DNA of 64,000 bases from Fusarium oxysporum f. sp. lycopersici 4287 (Eukaryota > Ascomycota > Sordariomycetes > Hypocreales > Nectriaceae), in the NCBI RefSeq assembly GCF_000149955.1, contig NC_030991.1, positions 3,577,232 to 3,641,231 of the forward strand. Direction: 5' to 3'. Positions 43,169 through 56,477 of the stretch are shown piece by piece. A program made the translations under genes and the position numbers. Below the pieces are notes generated by a model. It saw only the letters and a program-made list of their open reading frames with translations. It did not search any database and was not told the DNA's origin. The stretch's first letter is position 1, and every line of letters begins with the position of its first letter.

Positions 43169-46100
43169 TTTGTGACGACGAAGTTTCGCGCCTTAACGCT
43201 TTTTTCGCCATCTGAATCCACGAACAAGCGGGAATAGTGTGATGAATGTAACGAACGCTCGTGGTATGGAGTAATGATCTTCGTGTCTATTATTAGCTGG
43301 CCTTGGAAGTACTGCGTGTTCCAGCAGCCCCCAAGAGATGAGCCGCTGATGCCATTGCAGTCGTATGCACTTAAGCCTCCACAGTTTACCCCAGAGGATT
43401 GCCGATGACCACTACTGGAGATTGGAAATACTAGGATCGTGCTCTAACTTGGCATTGGGTGACTATGCTCACAAGCTGATAAGGCTCGAATTCCGGCTAG
43501 AACCATGGATGAAGGAACAGAAGACACGAAGTCTAGAGAGCTGAGATGATGGAAGCCTGTCAGACCAAGAGCTTGTAAAAGGGACAAGTGACCTTTGTTC
43601 ATTCATGAACGAGGTTTTGCAGAATACCTACGTAGGTCTCAAGCCAAGCTCCCGTTTTCCATCATGTGGCAGAACTCATAGTATGCTGAACTCTACTGTG
43701 CGATTTGTGACATGGCGTTCCGGACATGTGCCATGATTGTACTTGGAGGGGCGACCATGAAGCGACGAATACATGGGCGTGCGTGCTAGTACTTCTAATC
43801 TCCTCGCCGTAACTTGATCCCGTTTCATGACTTGGATTTGGGCATCTTCGGCTCAGTGGTGGTTGGACTTACGAAGAATCCCAAAGGCAACATGTCTTAT
43901 TCTGCAAGCGAGTTTCTTGCGCTGAGTCGCTGAGTATCTTCCCATAGGTGAATTAGCCTATCCAAGTAAATAGACCACATAGAACAAAACATTCAACTAC
44001 GGATCTATCGTTCACCTCTGCCTACATAGGCGGTTAGCCCATTTGATTCCATCCTCCGAGGAGTACGACCCTAAAGAGCATCAAATTTGTGTCCAATATG
44101 TTTGAACAGAGCGAGTCAAAGGCTGAGAAGGCATCCGCGAGAGAGGCTCTCAGAGATAACCCAATTTGGTATCCCTTGCCGTTCCCACGTCAACACCTCC
44201 AACGGTTTGACGGATCGGCCGAGGGATTCATCTCTGCCGGAGGTATGCTTATGGCAAAGCTGACGCGGGAGACGAAAAGTCATCGTGAGGCCCAGTGAAA
44301 TTGAAGGCGCCGTGGGAAAGGCGAAATGAGAAAGTGAGATGTCTTAATCCAAAGGACAGGTTTTCAACTTGCCAGGCCATGTTGCCATCTCGATCTCAGA
44401 ACCGAGCGGCTTTGAGCACGCAAGATGGGAACAGTGGCAGAGTCGGTAAACACGGAAAGTCATGAGTCCATAGGTTAGACTTTTGCATTGTCATCACGAA
44501 TCGCGTTCGAAGTAGAAACATATCAAGGAATGTTTGGCAAAAGGGTGCAATGACCCCGAAAGGCTGCTCTAGGAGGGAACCCAGCTGATGGCAATGAAAG
44601 TATAAAGCTTGAAGGAAGAGGATCATCGCTTAGAATTCGCGCATCAGCTACATTGCTTCTGGCTGGGACAAGAAGGTAGCTTTACTTTTGCTATGTATCG
44701 AAGGCAATTTGATAGCTCTGTCAGATAAGCGAAGGTGGCTCTTTTATGAGAAATGCAAGTGCATAGCGCGAGTCTATCAAAACGGGCCCCGTCCCCAGAC
44801 GTATGGAGGATCCAGAGTACTCATCGTACGGTGGAAGCATGGCTGATCTCCCTGGTCAACGCCTATCCAACTTCAACTCCCGTTTCGCGAATATGGTCCG
44901 CCCTCGCCATGTTAGGAAACGAGAGGTGTTAATGATCTTCTGACTCAAGAGGGCTCTGGGTGTCATAAGCAAAAGGTCAGGGGCCTTTGTCAGTCGTATA
45001 CAAGGCTGATCGGCCATCATGTCGGAGTTGGAACAGATATATTCTTTCCACAAAAGCTCATCCAAAGAACTCCAACATTCTTCCCCTAGTCAAAACAACG
45101 GGTTATGGTTGGGTATGGTGATTGATACAACAGTTTCATCGTTGAGTTTGATGGGAGAGAGTCTGAGACCAAGTTGGTGCCACAACATGGCAACATGAAT
45201 ATGGAAGGTCTGTCAATATCACGAAAGTCATGTTGCCTGACGTTTACTGGCTCGTAAGATGAACACCGTGCATTGAGCGACCAATAAACTCATCATCTAC
45301 AAATGTCATTCTTTTACTGATTATGAGACTTCGTCGCCCTGCCTGACCAACAGGATTTGTTGAGTGTCGCTAAGAGCCCTAATAGCCCGATTATAAACAC
45401 CTATGTATATGCTAACAACTATACGTTCTTTTTCTACTAGCTCCTGCATGGACTATGTACTGCGGCGATGAAGGTCAATGATTCAGCTTCACCGTGAGGC
45501 TTAATTCGGAGCGTAGGGTAGCAAGGCGAAAGCAGGGGTTCAGTGAAGATGGGGCAACTCTGGCAAAACCTGCCAGCCATTCAGGATTTAGCTTGGGTCA
45601 ATCCGCCTTGTTCTTCGTTTTTAAATTTCCAAGGCTACTTAGTTAGGCTATGCCCTTCACGGTATAGATCCTATACCAACGTTGGTATTGGCTGGGTCAC
45701 CTTCCGGCTTCCCCACACTTGACTAGTACACCTTGGGCGTGTGACTAAATCGGCTCAGAGTGGCTGTTGAAAGAATTACTACCGAATCGACGGATATTTA
45801 TACCGTAGAAACCATTCCATACGTCCTTACGAATTTACATCTTCTCTTCTCTTTTCTCTTTTCTGTTTTTCTCCTCGAGGGAAGCTAAAGCTGCCTCGCT
45901 AATGACGTTATTGAAAACCTACAGTTGTATATGGCTTCCGAAACTCTCCACGCTGTCGAATATCGGATGGTGTACTTAGTTGGGAAGGGAGCAACGAGGT
46001 GACCATACACGCCATCCCCACCCCTGGAAACAAACCAAAACCCCTGAATACGCCGGGGGCCTCCCCACTGCTGCTTATGCCAAGACACTCACGATTGGCG

Positions 46101-46934
46101 GAAAGACCTGCAAGGGCCGACAGCCTTCCTTGGGCTCCAAACGATTCCCACAGACGTTCTTCAATGCCTTGGATGAATGTCGATGTCAACAAACCCGAAT
46201 TCGGCCACCTGTCCGGCTGCCTATCTACTCTGATTCTGGTGGTTGACTTGGAGTAAAATCTAGCTACGGCTTTGTAATTTTGAAACGGCCAATTGTGAGC
46301 CACTAGTCAAAGAGACACGGCGAAGGTAGCTGTAGGTAGGGTGAAAGATGCACTATATAAATGGTAGAGAATGTTGACTTATGGCCCGTTGAGGTGTTTG
46401 AAAGGTTAATACATAGCAACGTGAATGAACTGACATATTGGTTATATGCCTATGCGTTGTCGGGTGTTCAAGAAAAAAGGAAGCAGAGGAAAACAACAGT
46501 GGAAAGTCCATATTTTAATCACCAGCAGAGCCTCAGGAAATGCGAACCATCTATTCAGGCGGACCGGGCAACAGCATTTGAAAACATGATCAGTCCAGGC
46601 CGCATACTGCGGCTCGTGCCCCAGACTTTTCTTCCTGGATACTGTTCTCTGCTCTTTGCGAACCACTGTGGCTATGGGTTCGCTCTTGTGATTGCCTTTC
46701 CGCTCAATCCACGTTATAAGGCAACCGTTTCGAATTCCAATTACCTATAAAGGTGCGAGCGCCCTGCCACCTGCAATTCTTTTGTTTCAACTTGGCTCGG
46801 TGGCGATCAAAATATAGACACGATTACCTGTTTTTTCTACCGCAAAATCTGTATAATTCCCACTCCGAGCCCTCTTCAATAGGCCATATCGATTAGACTC
46901 GGCACAGCCTATCCATTCTCTGACATAACATAGC
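43169..46934. other. Long intergenic stretch, no supported gene
   Basis: Short frames on both strands. At 45908-46303 (minus) and 45980-46256 (plus) open frames overlap antisense; the plus one has FNALDECRC but no start or family I can name. A CT-rich tract lies at 45838-45876. An ATG frame of 129 codons at 46361-46750 shows no recognised domain. Confidence 0.45.
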
Positions 46935-49656
46935 ATGGCAGGCATTACGGACAAATGGGTCCGGCATTTGCGGACTCGTCATCAACAAGACAAGGCGGAG
47001 TCTCAGTCTTTTACGAGCGATATCTGCGGCGACGACATCAAAACTCTAGGAGACACCAATGATGGAGACACGGGGTGTCAGACCATATTGCGATCTTCAG
47101 TTGATGGAGATGGCCGTCAGCGACGAAGGAGGCAACCCCCTTCACCTACACCTGCCGGTCTTGGTCATAAAGGCGATCACTTAAAGGAGGACTACAACAG
47201 CGAGCCTCACAAAAACAGATCAGACGGGAAAGACATGTCCCCCGTTACTGGCCGTGTGGACTTTGTAAAGTATGTGTGTATCTTCACTAGAAGCAGCCAC
47301 AAGCAGAGTTCAAGTGGTGGTGCAGAAGTCTTCTAGAAAAATGTCAATTGAGAAGTAATAAGCATTAACTCTTGATTAGGGAAGATGAGGGCACCATTTG
47401 TGATTGCACCATCGAGGGTGTACAGCTTGGGGAGATTATCAGGTACATACCTCCGCAAGTATAGAGTAACTCAGTGATGCATCGTATAGCTCACTCTTTA
47501 TAGGTTTGAATCTGGTGTCGAAGGACGGTGCATCGCCGAGAAGGGTAGTCAATGCGCTGTGCTATTGATGTCTGACGGTCACGTCGAAGAAGGCGAGGAG
47601 GTCAAGAGAACCGGAAAGATCGTAAGGACATATGGACATCGTTCCTCTATCACAGTGATCCAAAGCTGACTACTCATCAAGTACAGCATCAACTACGAAG
47701 AGTTGGGCCAGAAAGTCGACAAGATTTTACGTGTCCCCAAAGGCGACGAGGGAGCCATTATGATCAATAAACCTCCAAGTGGGAAGCGACGTGCAGACAC
47801 CGACAATGGAAACACAGGGGATCAAGCCACATCGGGAACTGTACATACCGATGGCCATCAGGCAAAGCGCCAGTCACCTCCACCTCCGGACTGTGCCCTC
47901 TGGACCTTTGATGATGGTGTTCAGCCAAAGTCACAGAGTCAGGGGCAAGTTGTCTCTCTTGGATCGCCGAGGCAAAGGCCTATCATGGCAAACAGATCTA
48001 CCCAGCCTAACACACAACAGCCCAATGGGCCTTCACCTAATGACGATGGGTCTACATCCAAGATGATGCGTCAGCCAGAGACAAGACCCATCTCACAAGA
48101 TCAGCTTGTCGCAGAGGTGAAAGGCATCTACGCAGGACTGGTCATGGTTGAGACAAAGTGCATCGAAGTTGACAATGCCCAATCATCCAACACTGATGCC
48201 AATTCAAAACTTAACAACGAACAATGGCAAGCTTTGATTGCACTTCACCGAACACTCCTCCATGAGCATCATGACTTCTTTCTTGCAAGCCAACACCCCT
48301 CTGCCAGCCCTGCTTTACGAAGGTTGGCTTCCAAGTATGCTATGCCTGCTCGCATGTGGCGACACGGCATTCACTCATTTCTTGAGCTTCTCAGACATCG
48401 TCTCCCTGCATCTCTAGAGCACATGCTTACCTTTATATACTTTGCTTACAGTATGATGGCCTTGCTATACGAAGCTGTGCCTGCTTTTGAGGACACGTGG
48501 ATCGAGTGTCTTGGAGACCTTGGTAGATACCGCATGGCTATTGAGGACGACGATATCAATGTTCGTGAGATCTGGACTGGCGTAAGTCGTCGCTGGTACA
48601 GCAAAGCATCTGATAAGTTCCCTACTACGGGCAGACTTTATCACCATCTGGCCATCTTGGCCCGTCCCAATGCCCTGCAGCAGCTGCACTATTACACCAA
48701 GTCCCTTTGTGTTCCCATTCCCTTTTCAAGCGCACGAGAAAGTATAATGACGTTGTTTAATCCTGTGTTGAACAACAATACGGCCCGTCTTGCCCCCGTT
48801 GATGCTGCTTTCGTGCGCGCTCATGCAATCCTCTTCTCCGGGAAGTCCCGAGATCAGCTGCAAAAGTCAGAGGATAGCTTTATTGATTCACTTGATGGTC
48901 ATATTGGTCGGGTAACTAAGCGATGGTTGGAATCAGGGTCAGTCGGCATTGAAAAGTCATTCGAACTAAACTAACTCCAGCAGATATTATATTGCCATTG
49001 CTCTGTCATGTTCTCTGCTCGGGTACGGTGCCGAGCCCAATGTCCTTATGCGGGCCATGTCCAAGAAGCCCGAAGAGACGGACGTCACCGTGGATGGGAA
49101 CACAATTTCCGAGGCTACCCCTGACGAGACATTCAAGCTTGCGCTTGACTTTGCAAGCCGGACGATTTCGCGAGTACTTTATCGATGGGGAGACACCAAT
49201 ACGTTACCTTTCGTGCATGCCATCTTGGTCTTCATGAACCACATGACACAGCATCCAGCGGCTATTTCCCATTTGGAGGACGCGTATCCCTGGAAACTAA
49301 CTTCCATTATGCTTAACACCCTCTTGCTTTCCTGCGAGCCTGGGTATGAGATTCGAGGCCACTTCCACCTGCCGGAAAAGCACGAGCTGCCGCACCCGTT
49401 GCCCGAGGACTTTGCCATGCGAGGCCTGCTCTACGCCGAGGACTACTTCCCCAACGACTGGTTCAACAATGACAAGATAGAGGAGGACGAGAAGTATTTT
49501 GAGTTGCCGTCTGTCACGGAAGAGCGCAAGGACCGGATCCTGTCACTTGGATACAGCATTGCATCCTCAGGTAACTGGCTTCTCTGGAATGGAGAAGCTC
49601 GCCAATTTGACGTTCCGGAAAGGTATGATGTCACGATAAGCCTGGGCAGCAAGTGA
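46935..49656 (+). CDS. Est1-type DNA/RNA-binding domain protein
   Basis: join(46935..47269,47380..47442,47504..47621,47682..48937,48984..49656), 814 residues. Introns 47270-47379, 47443-47503, 47622-47681 and 48938-48983 have GTATGT, GTACAT, GTAAGG and GTCAGT donors with fitting acceptors, and each keeps the frame. The N-terminal 170 residues are low-complexity and charged (MAGITDKWVRHLRTRH), including an odd cysteine-containing stretch (EDEGTICDCTIEGVQLG). From about residue 380 the protein matches the Est1/SMG7-like alpha-helical domain: ARMWRHGIHSFLELLRHRLP, LTFIYFAYSMMALLYEA, WIECLGDLGRYRMAIE, GRLYHHLAILARPNALQQL, then YYIAIALSCSLLGYGAEP and the C-terminal helices. Such proteins act in telomerase or nonsense-mediated decay in yeast; the fungal paralogues are mostly unstudied. 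No break was seen. Confidence 0.85.
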
Positions 49657-50703
49657 GTTGGCAGTATCGAGATGTAGAACACGCCCATATGAGCTCACTG
49701 TCGGCCTGCCTTACAGGCTATTTTCTGGGCTCAATTGTTCCCAGGCCAGCCGTGTAGGCACGAGAGTGTCCTACTAGAACAGTTCAGAGGCCGTGCTGAA
49801 TATTTCGCTCTACCTCACTGTTTCCAGCTTTGGTCTGGACACGAGGAACGCATCGTATTCCTTGTACCAAAGATTGCGGCATAAGGCACAAGGCTTCTGT
49901 GGGGCTACCGCTCTCGCCGGCTCACAACCTCAAAAAGCACGCCATCATGATAGACGACAGGAACCGGGAAAGCAGCTATCGGAAAACCTTCCAAATGCTC
50001 TCCGCCAAACTAGCAGTACCAAATGATGCATAGCGGCCCAGACCGGTATCACGATTCCGATGCGTAGCCTGCTACCGGCGCCCACATCGAGCCACAGAGC
50101 TTGAAGTATTCCAAGACTTGGCCTTAGAGGTGTATATCTTCCTTGTACCCCCACGACTCTGTTCATCATCGTGGAGGTCTAGTGAGTGCAGTACTAGTGG
50201 ATATTAAGCTGTCGTGGGTTTCATTGTGTTTTCTCTATGTTCAGGAGGGACTTTGTATTATTATAGACGTTGGATTTATAGACATCTTAACTTTCTCCAT
50301 TTGTTATTTCGAAGGCTTTGAGTACTAGTGTTCCAAAATTTGCACCCTTTATCGTCAGCTTTCTCACAAATAAACGTCCATCCCATCCTGAGACCTTGCT
50401 TTCGGCGGCGAATTTCTCGTTTGTAATTCTATGGAGATACAGTCTTCCCTTGGTCCCATATCTGCGGCAGACTTTCTTAAATCAATACTACGGTGTTTTA
50501 CAAATCGCTGGCGCAAACATCGTAGTATATGGAGGAGTGACTTGGTTCCATTCATCCTCCCTTTTTCCCCAGTTTTCCATCCGTTCATCGCCACGACCCT
50601 CACCACATCCCTGACTACAACATGCATAGAAAAGTCATAGTAACACAAACAGAGACCGTAAATGCTTTCCCATACAACGTTTCTATGTCAAACCAGGTTC
50701 CAT
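49657..50703. other. Intergenic, no supported gene
   Basis: Overlapping short frames on both strands (49793-50033, 50318-50640) without recognisable domains. It probably holds the 3' untranslated regions of two convergent genes. Confidence 0.5.
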
Positions 50704-51519
50704 TCACGCGACAATGGCTGCAGCTATGACTGCAGCCGTTACGAGCAAGTATTGCGAAGCCCCAACCATGCGTCTTGCGGCCGCACTGCCTGGCGCCTTG
50801 ACGTCGGGGAGGGCAGTATTGTTGGGTAGAGTTCCGTTGATAAGGATCATCACGGTACCGTTAACCTCTGCAACATTGACAATGGACTTGTTGAGTCCAT
50901 CATAGCTACCGTTTCCGATGAGCTCGTTGAAATATTGGGTGTTGTTGTTGTAGTCGCATGCGCAGCACTCGTATTGCGAGCATCCACACAGAACGCCGCG
51001 CTCCTCGCCCTCATCACTGGTCTCATTGTGGTAGTGGTACGTATGCATGTAGAGATACACGTACGCGCCGTATAGCCATGTGCCAGGCCAGAATGCGAGA
51101 GCGGCACCACCTATCATATAGGGTGTGACTCCTCCGGGGCTTACGTCGCCGGCATTGTAAGGTATTGTCGAGCCACCGGGGTAGTATTGTCCGCCGCAAA
51201 AGGCGGGCTGAGGGCCTCTACCGTGAGAGCTGCCGTCGTTTCCTGATGAGCCTGGCCGAAATGAGTCGCTCGGACCTTTATTACTGCTTCCTCGCGAGTT
51301 CTCACCTGCGCTACTGCCGCCAGATGATCCTGCTGAGCCTCCTCTACCACTACTCCCACCGCGCCATCCACCTTTGCCGCCACCACGACGCTTGTATAGT
51401 TCATGCTTGTCGGAATTGGTCTCACCCTCAACGCGCTCGATGCGGGGGGTTGCACCGATAACGGAGGCGACCGCTGGTGTGATGAGTGTGAGTAGCACGA
51501 GTGCGAAGTCGGGCCTCAT
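50704..51519 (-). CDS. DUF7732-type secreted, probably GPI-anchored, protein
   Basis: 271 residues from the ATG at 51519. A signal peptide is clear (MRPDFALVLLTLITPAVAS). A KR site and a glycine/serine-rich segment (GGGKGGWRGGSSGRGGSAG onward) follow. The conserved core starts GGQYYPGGSTIPYNAGD, includes the hydrophobic MIGGAALAFWPGTWLYGAY and the cysteine cluster CGCSQYECCACDYN, then NGSYDGLNKSIV and NGTVMILINGTLPNNT with several N-glycosylation sequons. The end is hydrophobic (ASQYLLVTAAVIAAAIVA) after small residues, as for a GPI attachment signal. Cell-surface location is inferred. Function of the family is not known to me. The gene is a single exon and intact. Confidence 0.85.
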   Translation of the reverse strand: MRPDFALVLLTLITPAVASVIGATPRIERVEGETNSDKHELYKRRGGGKGGWRGGSSGRGGSAGSSGGSSAGENSRGSSNKGPSDSFRPGSSGNDGSSHGRGPQPAFCGGQYYPGGSTIPYNAGDVSPGGVTPYMIGGAALAFWPGTWLYGAYVYLYMHTYHYHNETSDEGEERGVLCGCSQYECCACDYNNNTQYFNELIGNGSYDGLNKSIVNVAEVNGTVMILINGTLPNNTALPDVKAPGSAAARRMVGASQYLLVTAAVIAAAIVA

Positions 51520-53058
51520 TCTGTGTGAAAGAGTAGGGTATAACGAAAAGGGCGAGAAGGTGTAGGGATCGGCGAGTTACGAAACAAAAATGGTCGGCAC
51601 GAATATCAAGTCGATTGTAGACAACAAGTCGTGAGCTCGAGGCGTAGGAATGCTTAACCTGACGTCAGTCGTTATCAATTTACTGGCTGAAGTCCGAACC
51701 GGCAACGGGTGAGCAGGTAAGAGCTGACAACCTGGGATGGGTTCTTTTGCAAAGATCCAGAAAGTGTACAGTGTTCCTTTGGTGAAGGTCAGGGGGCAAG
51801 CGGCATAAAGAAGGGGAAGAAGAAGAAAGGGCGATTATGTTGTACTTTTGGAAGGAATGGGCAATTGACTGTCAGCAGTGAAAAGTCTTGACAGGATAGC
51901 AGATGAGATCACTAACACTCAGTTTCGATATGCCGTCAACTGTTTGTTAGGATCGAAGCAGATAGATAAAGGTAATAAGACTGTCAACGGGCTGACGGAG
52001 TTGTGTTTCTTTTATATCTTCGTGGAGCGGTCGGTTGTTCATCACCAAGTTAACTTTGCTGCAACTGCTGCCTTGAAGCCTTTCCTTTGTCGGTTCTATA
52101 GGGGCACTCGGAGAAGAATCAGCCTGACCATGGTGGCTCATCCAACCGCCGAGGCTGTAAACGACACAGGATGCTTTAGTTTGCAAGATGGGCTGGGGTA
52201 CTTGTCTATTGAAGTCATCCATCCTTTGGGCTTGGTGGAACAGCTTACCGGATACGCAGCCAACGGATCGAATTTCGAATATGCGCAGACTAGTATCAAC
52301 AGCCATGAAGGGGCAAAAGGATTGGCACTCAAGCTTCTTTGTTGTAGCACAAACGGCACTGGGCTTTGCAAATGCTTGATTCCAGGCATATGCGCACAAC
52401 ATGTTGCCAAAATTCTATCAAGGCATCTGCAAACGGAGAAATGCTGGATGACATATGAATGCTAGAGGTTCTCTATGTAAAAGTCGATGCAGAAGCAGAT
52501 GCGTAAAATGTTAGGGCCGATGTGTTATAAAGAGCAGCGACGTTGCTGGAGCATAAGGCTCAACGGAGTGAAGCCGTTGACAGGTGAGGAACCGTCGCGA
52601 TGAGCGTTGCTGTCAATGGCTGGGGATGAGGGACGAATGGAAGTTAGTCGTTAATAAGTGGCGCAGGTGAGGGACGAACGACAGCTCGTTGGGTTGCCAT
52701 CGCTGTCGACGGACAAGCGTGATCAGACCGGTTACGATCTGGACGCGGGAAGGCAGACCCTTGTCGGTTTGCACGCAGGACGGGCCCGAGCACAAGAGGG
52801 CGAGGAGAACTCAATTTGCGAGAAACGAACTACCTTTTCGCAACTGCTGCTTGGGGATTGGAAGATCTCAATGTGGATGAGATGACCAAGTTCCATTCTT
52901 CGGGCTGCGTCCTTCATCCCGCCCTTCGGACTGGGGTGAGGGCATCACCGCTCCCCCACCATTGTGATAAGCTGGCTTCGTATTGCTACAACATCGGTCG
53001 AGACAGTAGCAGGCATGCATCGATCAATAATACCGCTAAGGGGCCATTTGACGGCAGG

Positions 53059-53490
53059 CTATCCAGAAGGCTTGCGCTTAAGCCCAACTCCAGGCTCAAC
53101 GCGCTGCCTGTTACTTGAATCTGGGGCCTGACAACTTGTTGATGTACCATTTGCCATGACGTTGGCAAGATGGCAAAGCCCATGTGCTATTACATTGAGA
53201 AGAATATATACGACCGTCTCCGTAAGATCAATCCGTGCGTAGTATTCTGCGAGCTGTGAACAGTCGATGTCTGCGTTACTTTCGAGTACTGTCGCGACGC
53301 CAGGATGCCCATCCAACAGTTGCTTTGAGCCTCTCCATACATCAAGCTCGACATCACCTTGATCTTGCGGTTCAGTTGAACTACAAGGCACTGATTTGGC
53401 ACTCTCTAGACTGCCACGTATTAATCCCGAGACCTGGTGGCTCATGTCATCTCTCGTTGTCCCCAGGACATTTCCCTCGTTTACTGTGGT
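53059..53490 (-). CDS. Possible terminal exon of an unknown gene
   Basis: The open minus frame reads STTVNEGNVLGTTRDD and DIDCSQLAEYYARIDLTE, then a hydrophobic stretch and NGTSTSCQAPDSSN, ending at 53059. An intron acceptor (TTTAACTACAG) sits at its 5' edge. No upstream exon could be chosen with confidence, and no family is recognised. Confidence 0.25.
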   Translation of the reverse strand, partial: TTVNEGNVLGTTRDDMSHQVSGLIRGSLESAKSVPCSSTEPQDQGDVELDVWRGSKQLLDGHPGVATVLESNADIDCSQLAEYYARIDLTETVVYILLNVIAHGLCHLANVMANGTSTSCQAPDSSNRQRVEPGVGLKRKPSG

Positions 53491-53925
53491 CGATCTGTAG
53501 TTAAACACCACTACGATTCCCGAGAAAGCGATTCAGCACTTCGCGCTTGCGTAGATCTCATAGCAGAGTTGACTCTCGCGCTAAAAGAGTATAGGAATGG
53601 CATAGAATTGTTAGGACATCAACCAAAGATTCTTCTCCCAAGATCGCGAAGGAACGCATGAAGGAAAGACCTGGGGCTGTCGTGCGATACGATGGATCTC
53701 CTGCTCACAGACATCATGCTTAGCAAGCAAGCTGCGTATGACGCGGCGGGAGTTTCCGCGGCTTCTTCAGTGTTTAACCTCGCCAGATTGGAAGGCGAGA
53801 ATACTCCGTACAGGGGGCTTCATCATGAATGAAGAGGAAATATCGAAACAAGGGGCCCCCGAAGAGCAGAAGTGAGGCTGTTCACAAGCGAGAGGTTGCG
53901 TGAAATGCCTCCGCAAGAGAAGATC

Positions 53926-53940
53926 GGGGGGGGGGGGGGG
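53926..53940. repeat. G15 homopolymer
   Basis: Run of fifteen G. Possible G-quadruplex or sequencing-length uncertainty. Confidence 0.85.
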
Positions 53941-54686
53941 ATAAAGAAAATCCCTGTACATATAGAAATACCCATCCACTTAGAAGGCTGGAGCAAGTAT
54001 TCAAAAGGCTACGATGACTTGAATGGCTGAGGCTCGGACGGCCCCACCGTTCAAGGGTTACGAAACGCCCCCTCAACCACCGTTCGCCTGGCCAGAGCCT
54101 GGCCGGCGTGGCTATTTGACCGGCTGCGGGATTCATATCCTTATCCTGGTTGACACACATTATAGACATTTTATTTCACTCCCGGATCTACAATACCGTT
54201 ATGTCGATGAAAATTTGTGATCTGGCCCCTGGTCTTATCAAACACGTCTAATCTCCTCTTTTCACACCGACCACTTCAAAACCAAGTCGCCTTTACCCAC
54301 TTCCGAAAGGCTGAGGTGACAGTTCACCCTCATAAGAGAGACTGCCGAGTGACCAAAGAAAAAGAAGAAAGAAAGAAAGCCTAACAGGGGTTCAACACCT
54401 TTTCTTTTCTTATGCATCTTATCCAAAACACTGCCTTCAAAGAGGGACCTGCCACGAGCCTCACCCTCCACCACCCGTGAACATCTTCTGCGGAGCTCTA
54501 CAAGGCCATACATTTGATATTGCAAACCTCAGGAGCCCCTCCTCTTCTTTCTTTTCTCCGTAAATCCTCGGCTTGTACTTGTCATCCACCACGGTCTATC
54601 GCACCCCAGGCCACTCTGTTCTTTTGCGTCACACTATTCTCAACACCACGACGATTGTCACGAGCTTCCCGTCTGCCAAAAAGAGC

Positions 54687-55882
54687 ATGGACAGTCCTCA
54701 CCACCCCTCCAATGGTATAAAGACGACTTCTTCCGGTCACACTTATCCTTCACCGACCGCGATTTCTAGCAACCAACTGCAAACCGGCTCTCCTCTCCCT
54801 CAGGCTCTGCCACCGCTGCAGCCTCCGACCTCGGCCATACAGAACATGTACGGAAGCCACCCTCATGCGCCGCGAGCCCCAGGCACCCCGAACACGCCTG
54901 GGTTTGCCTCCAACATGCCTAGCTACCAGCAGCAGACAACGCAGCCCGCGAACCGCGCTGGTATCTACTCAATGGCCCAGAACCAATACCCTCCTCTCCA
55001 GGCCTATGGCACCTCTACCATGATGCCCCAGGCGACCACTGCCGCTTCTCACCCACAGCCTATCGCGCCTGCTCCTGCTGGTGGTCGCGGTCCTCCTGTG
55101 TTGCGTCCTATGCCTCCTGGAGACATCACGTCTCAACCTGGTGTTTCGTCGCCTTATGGTCATGGTTCTCTTATGCAGCCCACTGCGGTGATGCCAAAAG
55201 GCGAACCTCCCACTCACGTTGTTGGCTCTCAGGGACGACGCGGAATCCTCCCCAGTGCTCCTGGACGGCCTGCTGCCCCAGCCGCTGGTACTGGCGCCAA
55301 GAACACCGTGATTCCTGTCAAGGATGCAGATGGCAAATTCCCCTGCCCTCACTGCACAAAGACTTACCTCCATGCCAAGCACCTTAAGCGCCACCTTCTG
55401 CGACGTGAGTAGAACAGCTTGTTGCCACTGACAGATTTTACTGACATTCTTTTTCAGACACCGGTGATCGCCCCTACATGTGTGTTCTTTGCCGCGATAG
55501 CTTCTCTCGAAGTGATATCCTGAAGCGTCATTTCCAAAAGTGCTCTATCCGCCGTGGCAACCCCACTGGAGCTAGTCACTTGTCGTACCATCAGGCTCAC
55601 ATCAAGAAGAATCACCAGCGGGCTCAGAAGGCCGCCGGCCTCGGTCACGAGGGTGATCTGAACCATTTCGATGGTTTGAGCAACCTTCCCGCAGACAACG
55701 TGGTCCACCCATTTGGCATGACTCCAATGTCGGATGGCATGAACAACATGGCCCAGGATCAGAGCCAACTTTCCCAACACAACTTGTTTGTTCCTACGAC
55801 ACCTCGATACGGCACCACCCCTAATATGGTGGCAGAGAGAATATATCATAATGAGCCCACAAAATTATCAATTGAACCTTAA
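54687..55882 (+). CDS. C2H2 zinc-finger transcription factor, two exons
   Basis: join(54687..55404,55458..55882), 380 residues, starting MDSPHHPSNGIKTTSSGHTY; the frame upstream of 54687 is open but starts without a good ATG. The intron (55405-55457, GTGAGT to TTTTTCAG) lies inside the first finger's H-x-H: RHLLRR joins HTGDRPYMC. Fingers: CPHCTKTYLHAKHLKRHLLRH (C2H2) and CVLCRDSFSRSDILKRHF with QKC (C2HC), near residues 220-275. The N-terminal 200 residues are Pro/Gln/Ser-rich (QALPPLQPPTSAIQN), probably an activation or disordered region. After the fingers: IRRGNPTGASHLSYHQAHIK, as in a fungal family with this exact block. The C-terminal tail after about residue 345 is short and does not read like a conserved end, so the gene may be truncated relative to its family. 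Nuclear role inferred. Confidence 0.85.
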
Positions 55883-56477
55883 TATACAACCACAAGTGCG
55901 ATCAAAGCTGCTGAAAACAACATCAATGGCATTTGTTGACGGTTACAAGAATGCAGTGGTTCCAATGGAGTTATCCACTTCGGCGTCGGCTACTGGAGGG
56001 TCTCATCTTACATGTGTATATAATGATAACGACACATTCCATGGATCGAGCAGGCCCGATTAGAGTAAAGCCATACACCCTTCTGCAAGTCAGTGTTACT
56101 TACCATCGTTGGGCTATTCTCGCTTCTGTCGATAATGGAATCCTAATTGATAGGAGTTGCTGGGCTTATTACTTGATCAAAAATTTCTGTTTAGTCTGAT
56201 ACTTTGTTTCTCGATGGGAGGGAACAAACATACATCGCTATTGCCTTGTGCAAGTGTCAGGCCAATAGTTACAAAATTCCTTTGGGCATCTTGTGCCAAT
56301 AGGTGCTGCTGGCCTAGAACAGTGACTGAATCTATTAACAGGTCCATACGTCGACGTTTTGTCCATTGTTCCATTTCCCTTGGCGTTGTGAAGATACGTA
56401 TTGAGCCACATCTTGAAGCCTAGATAAAGGCTCGATTGAAAACCATGTCTGTACTTGACCACTGCCAACTGATGCTA
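55883..56477. other. 3' flank of the C2H2 gene, no supported gene
   Basis: Frames in several phases, no recognised domain. The coding-like sequence just after the stop may be decayed remainder of the transcription factor tail. Confidence 0.4.

Larger units (their letters stand above)
51520..54686. other. Intergenic with one possible unidentified gene
   Basis: Several frames occur: 51878-52465 (plus, 195 codons) overlaps minus frames 51947-52410 and none is recognisable. A minus frame at 53059-53511 (150 codons, no ATG; a TTTAACTACAG acceptor-like site near its start) has a cysteine-poor hydrophobic segment (TETVVYILLNVIAHGLCHLA) and could be a last exon. A G15 run lies at 53926-53940. The last 400 bp are CT-rich and form the promoter of the C2H2 gene. 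Confidence 0.4.

Noticed and set aside
45885..46303. Overlapping plus and minus frames
   Set aside because: Neither strand shows a known domain or a clear start; left as intergenic.
47703..48974. Separate 423-residue gene
   Set aside because: It is the middle exon of the five-exon Est1-type gene; good splice sites on both sides join it to flanking exons.
51878..52465. Plus frame of 195 codons
   Set aside because: Non-ATG start, equally open antisense frames, no recognised motif.
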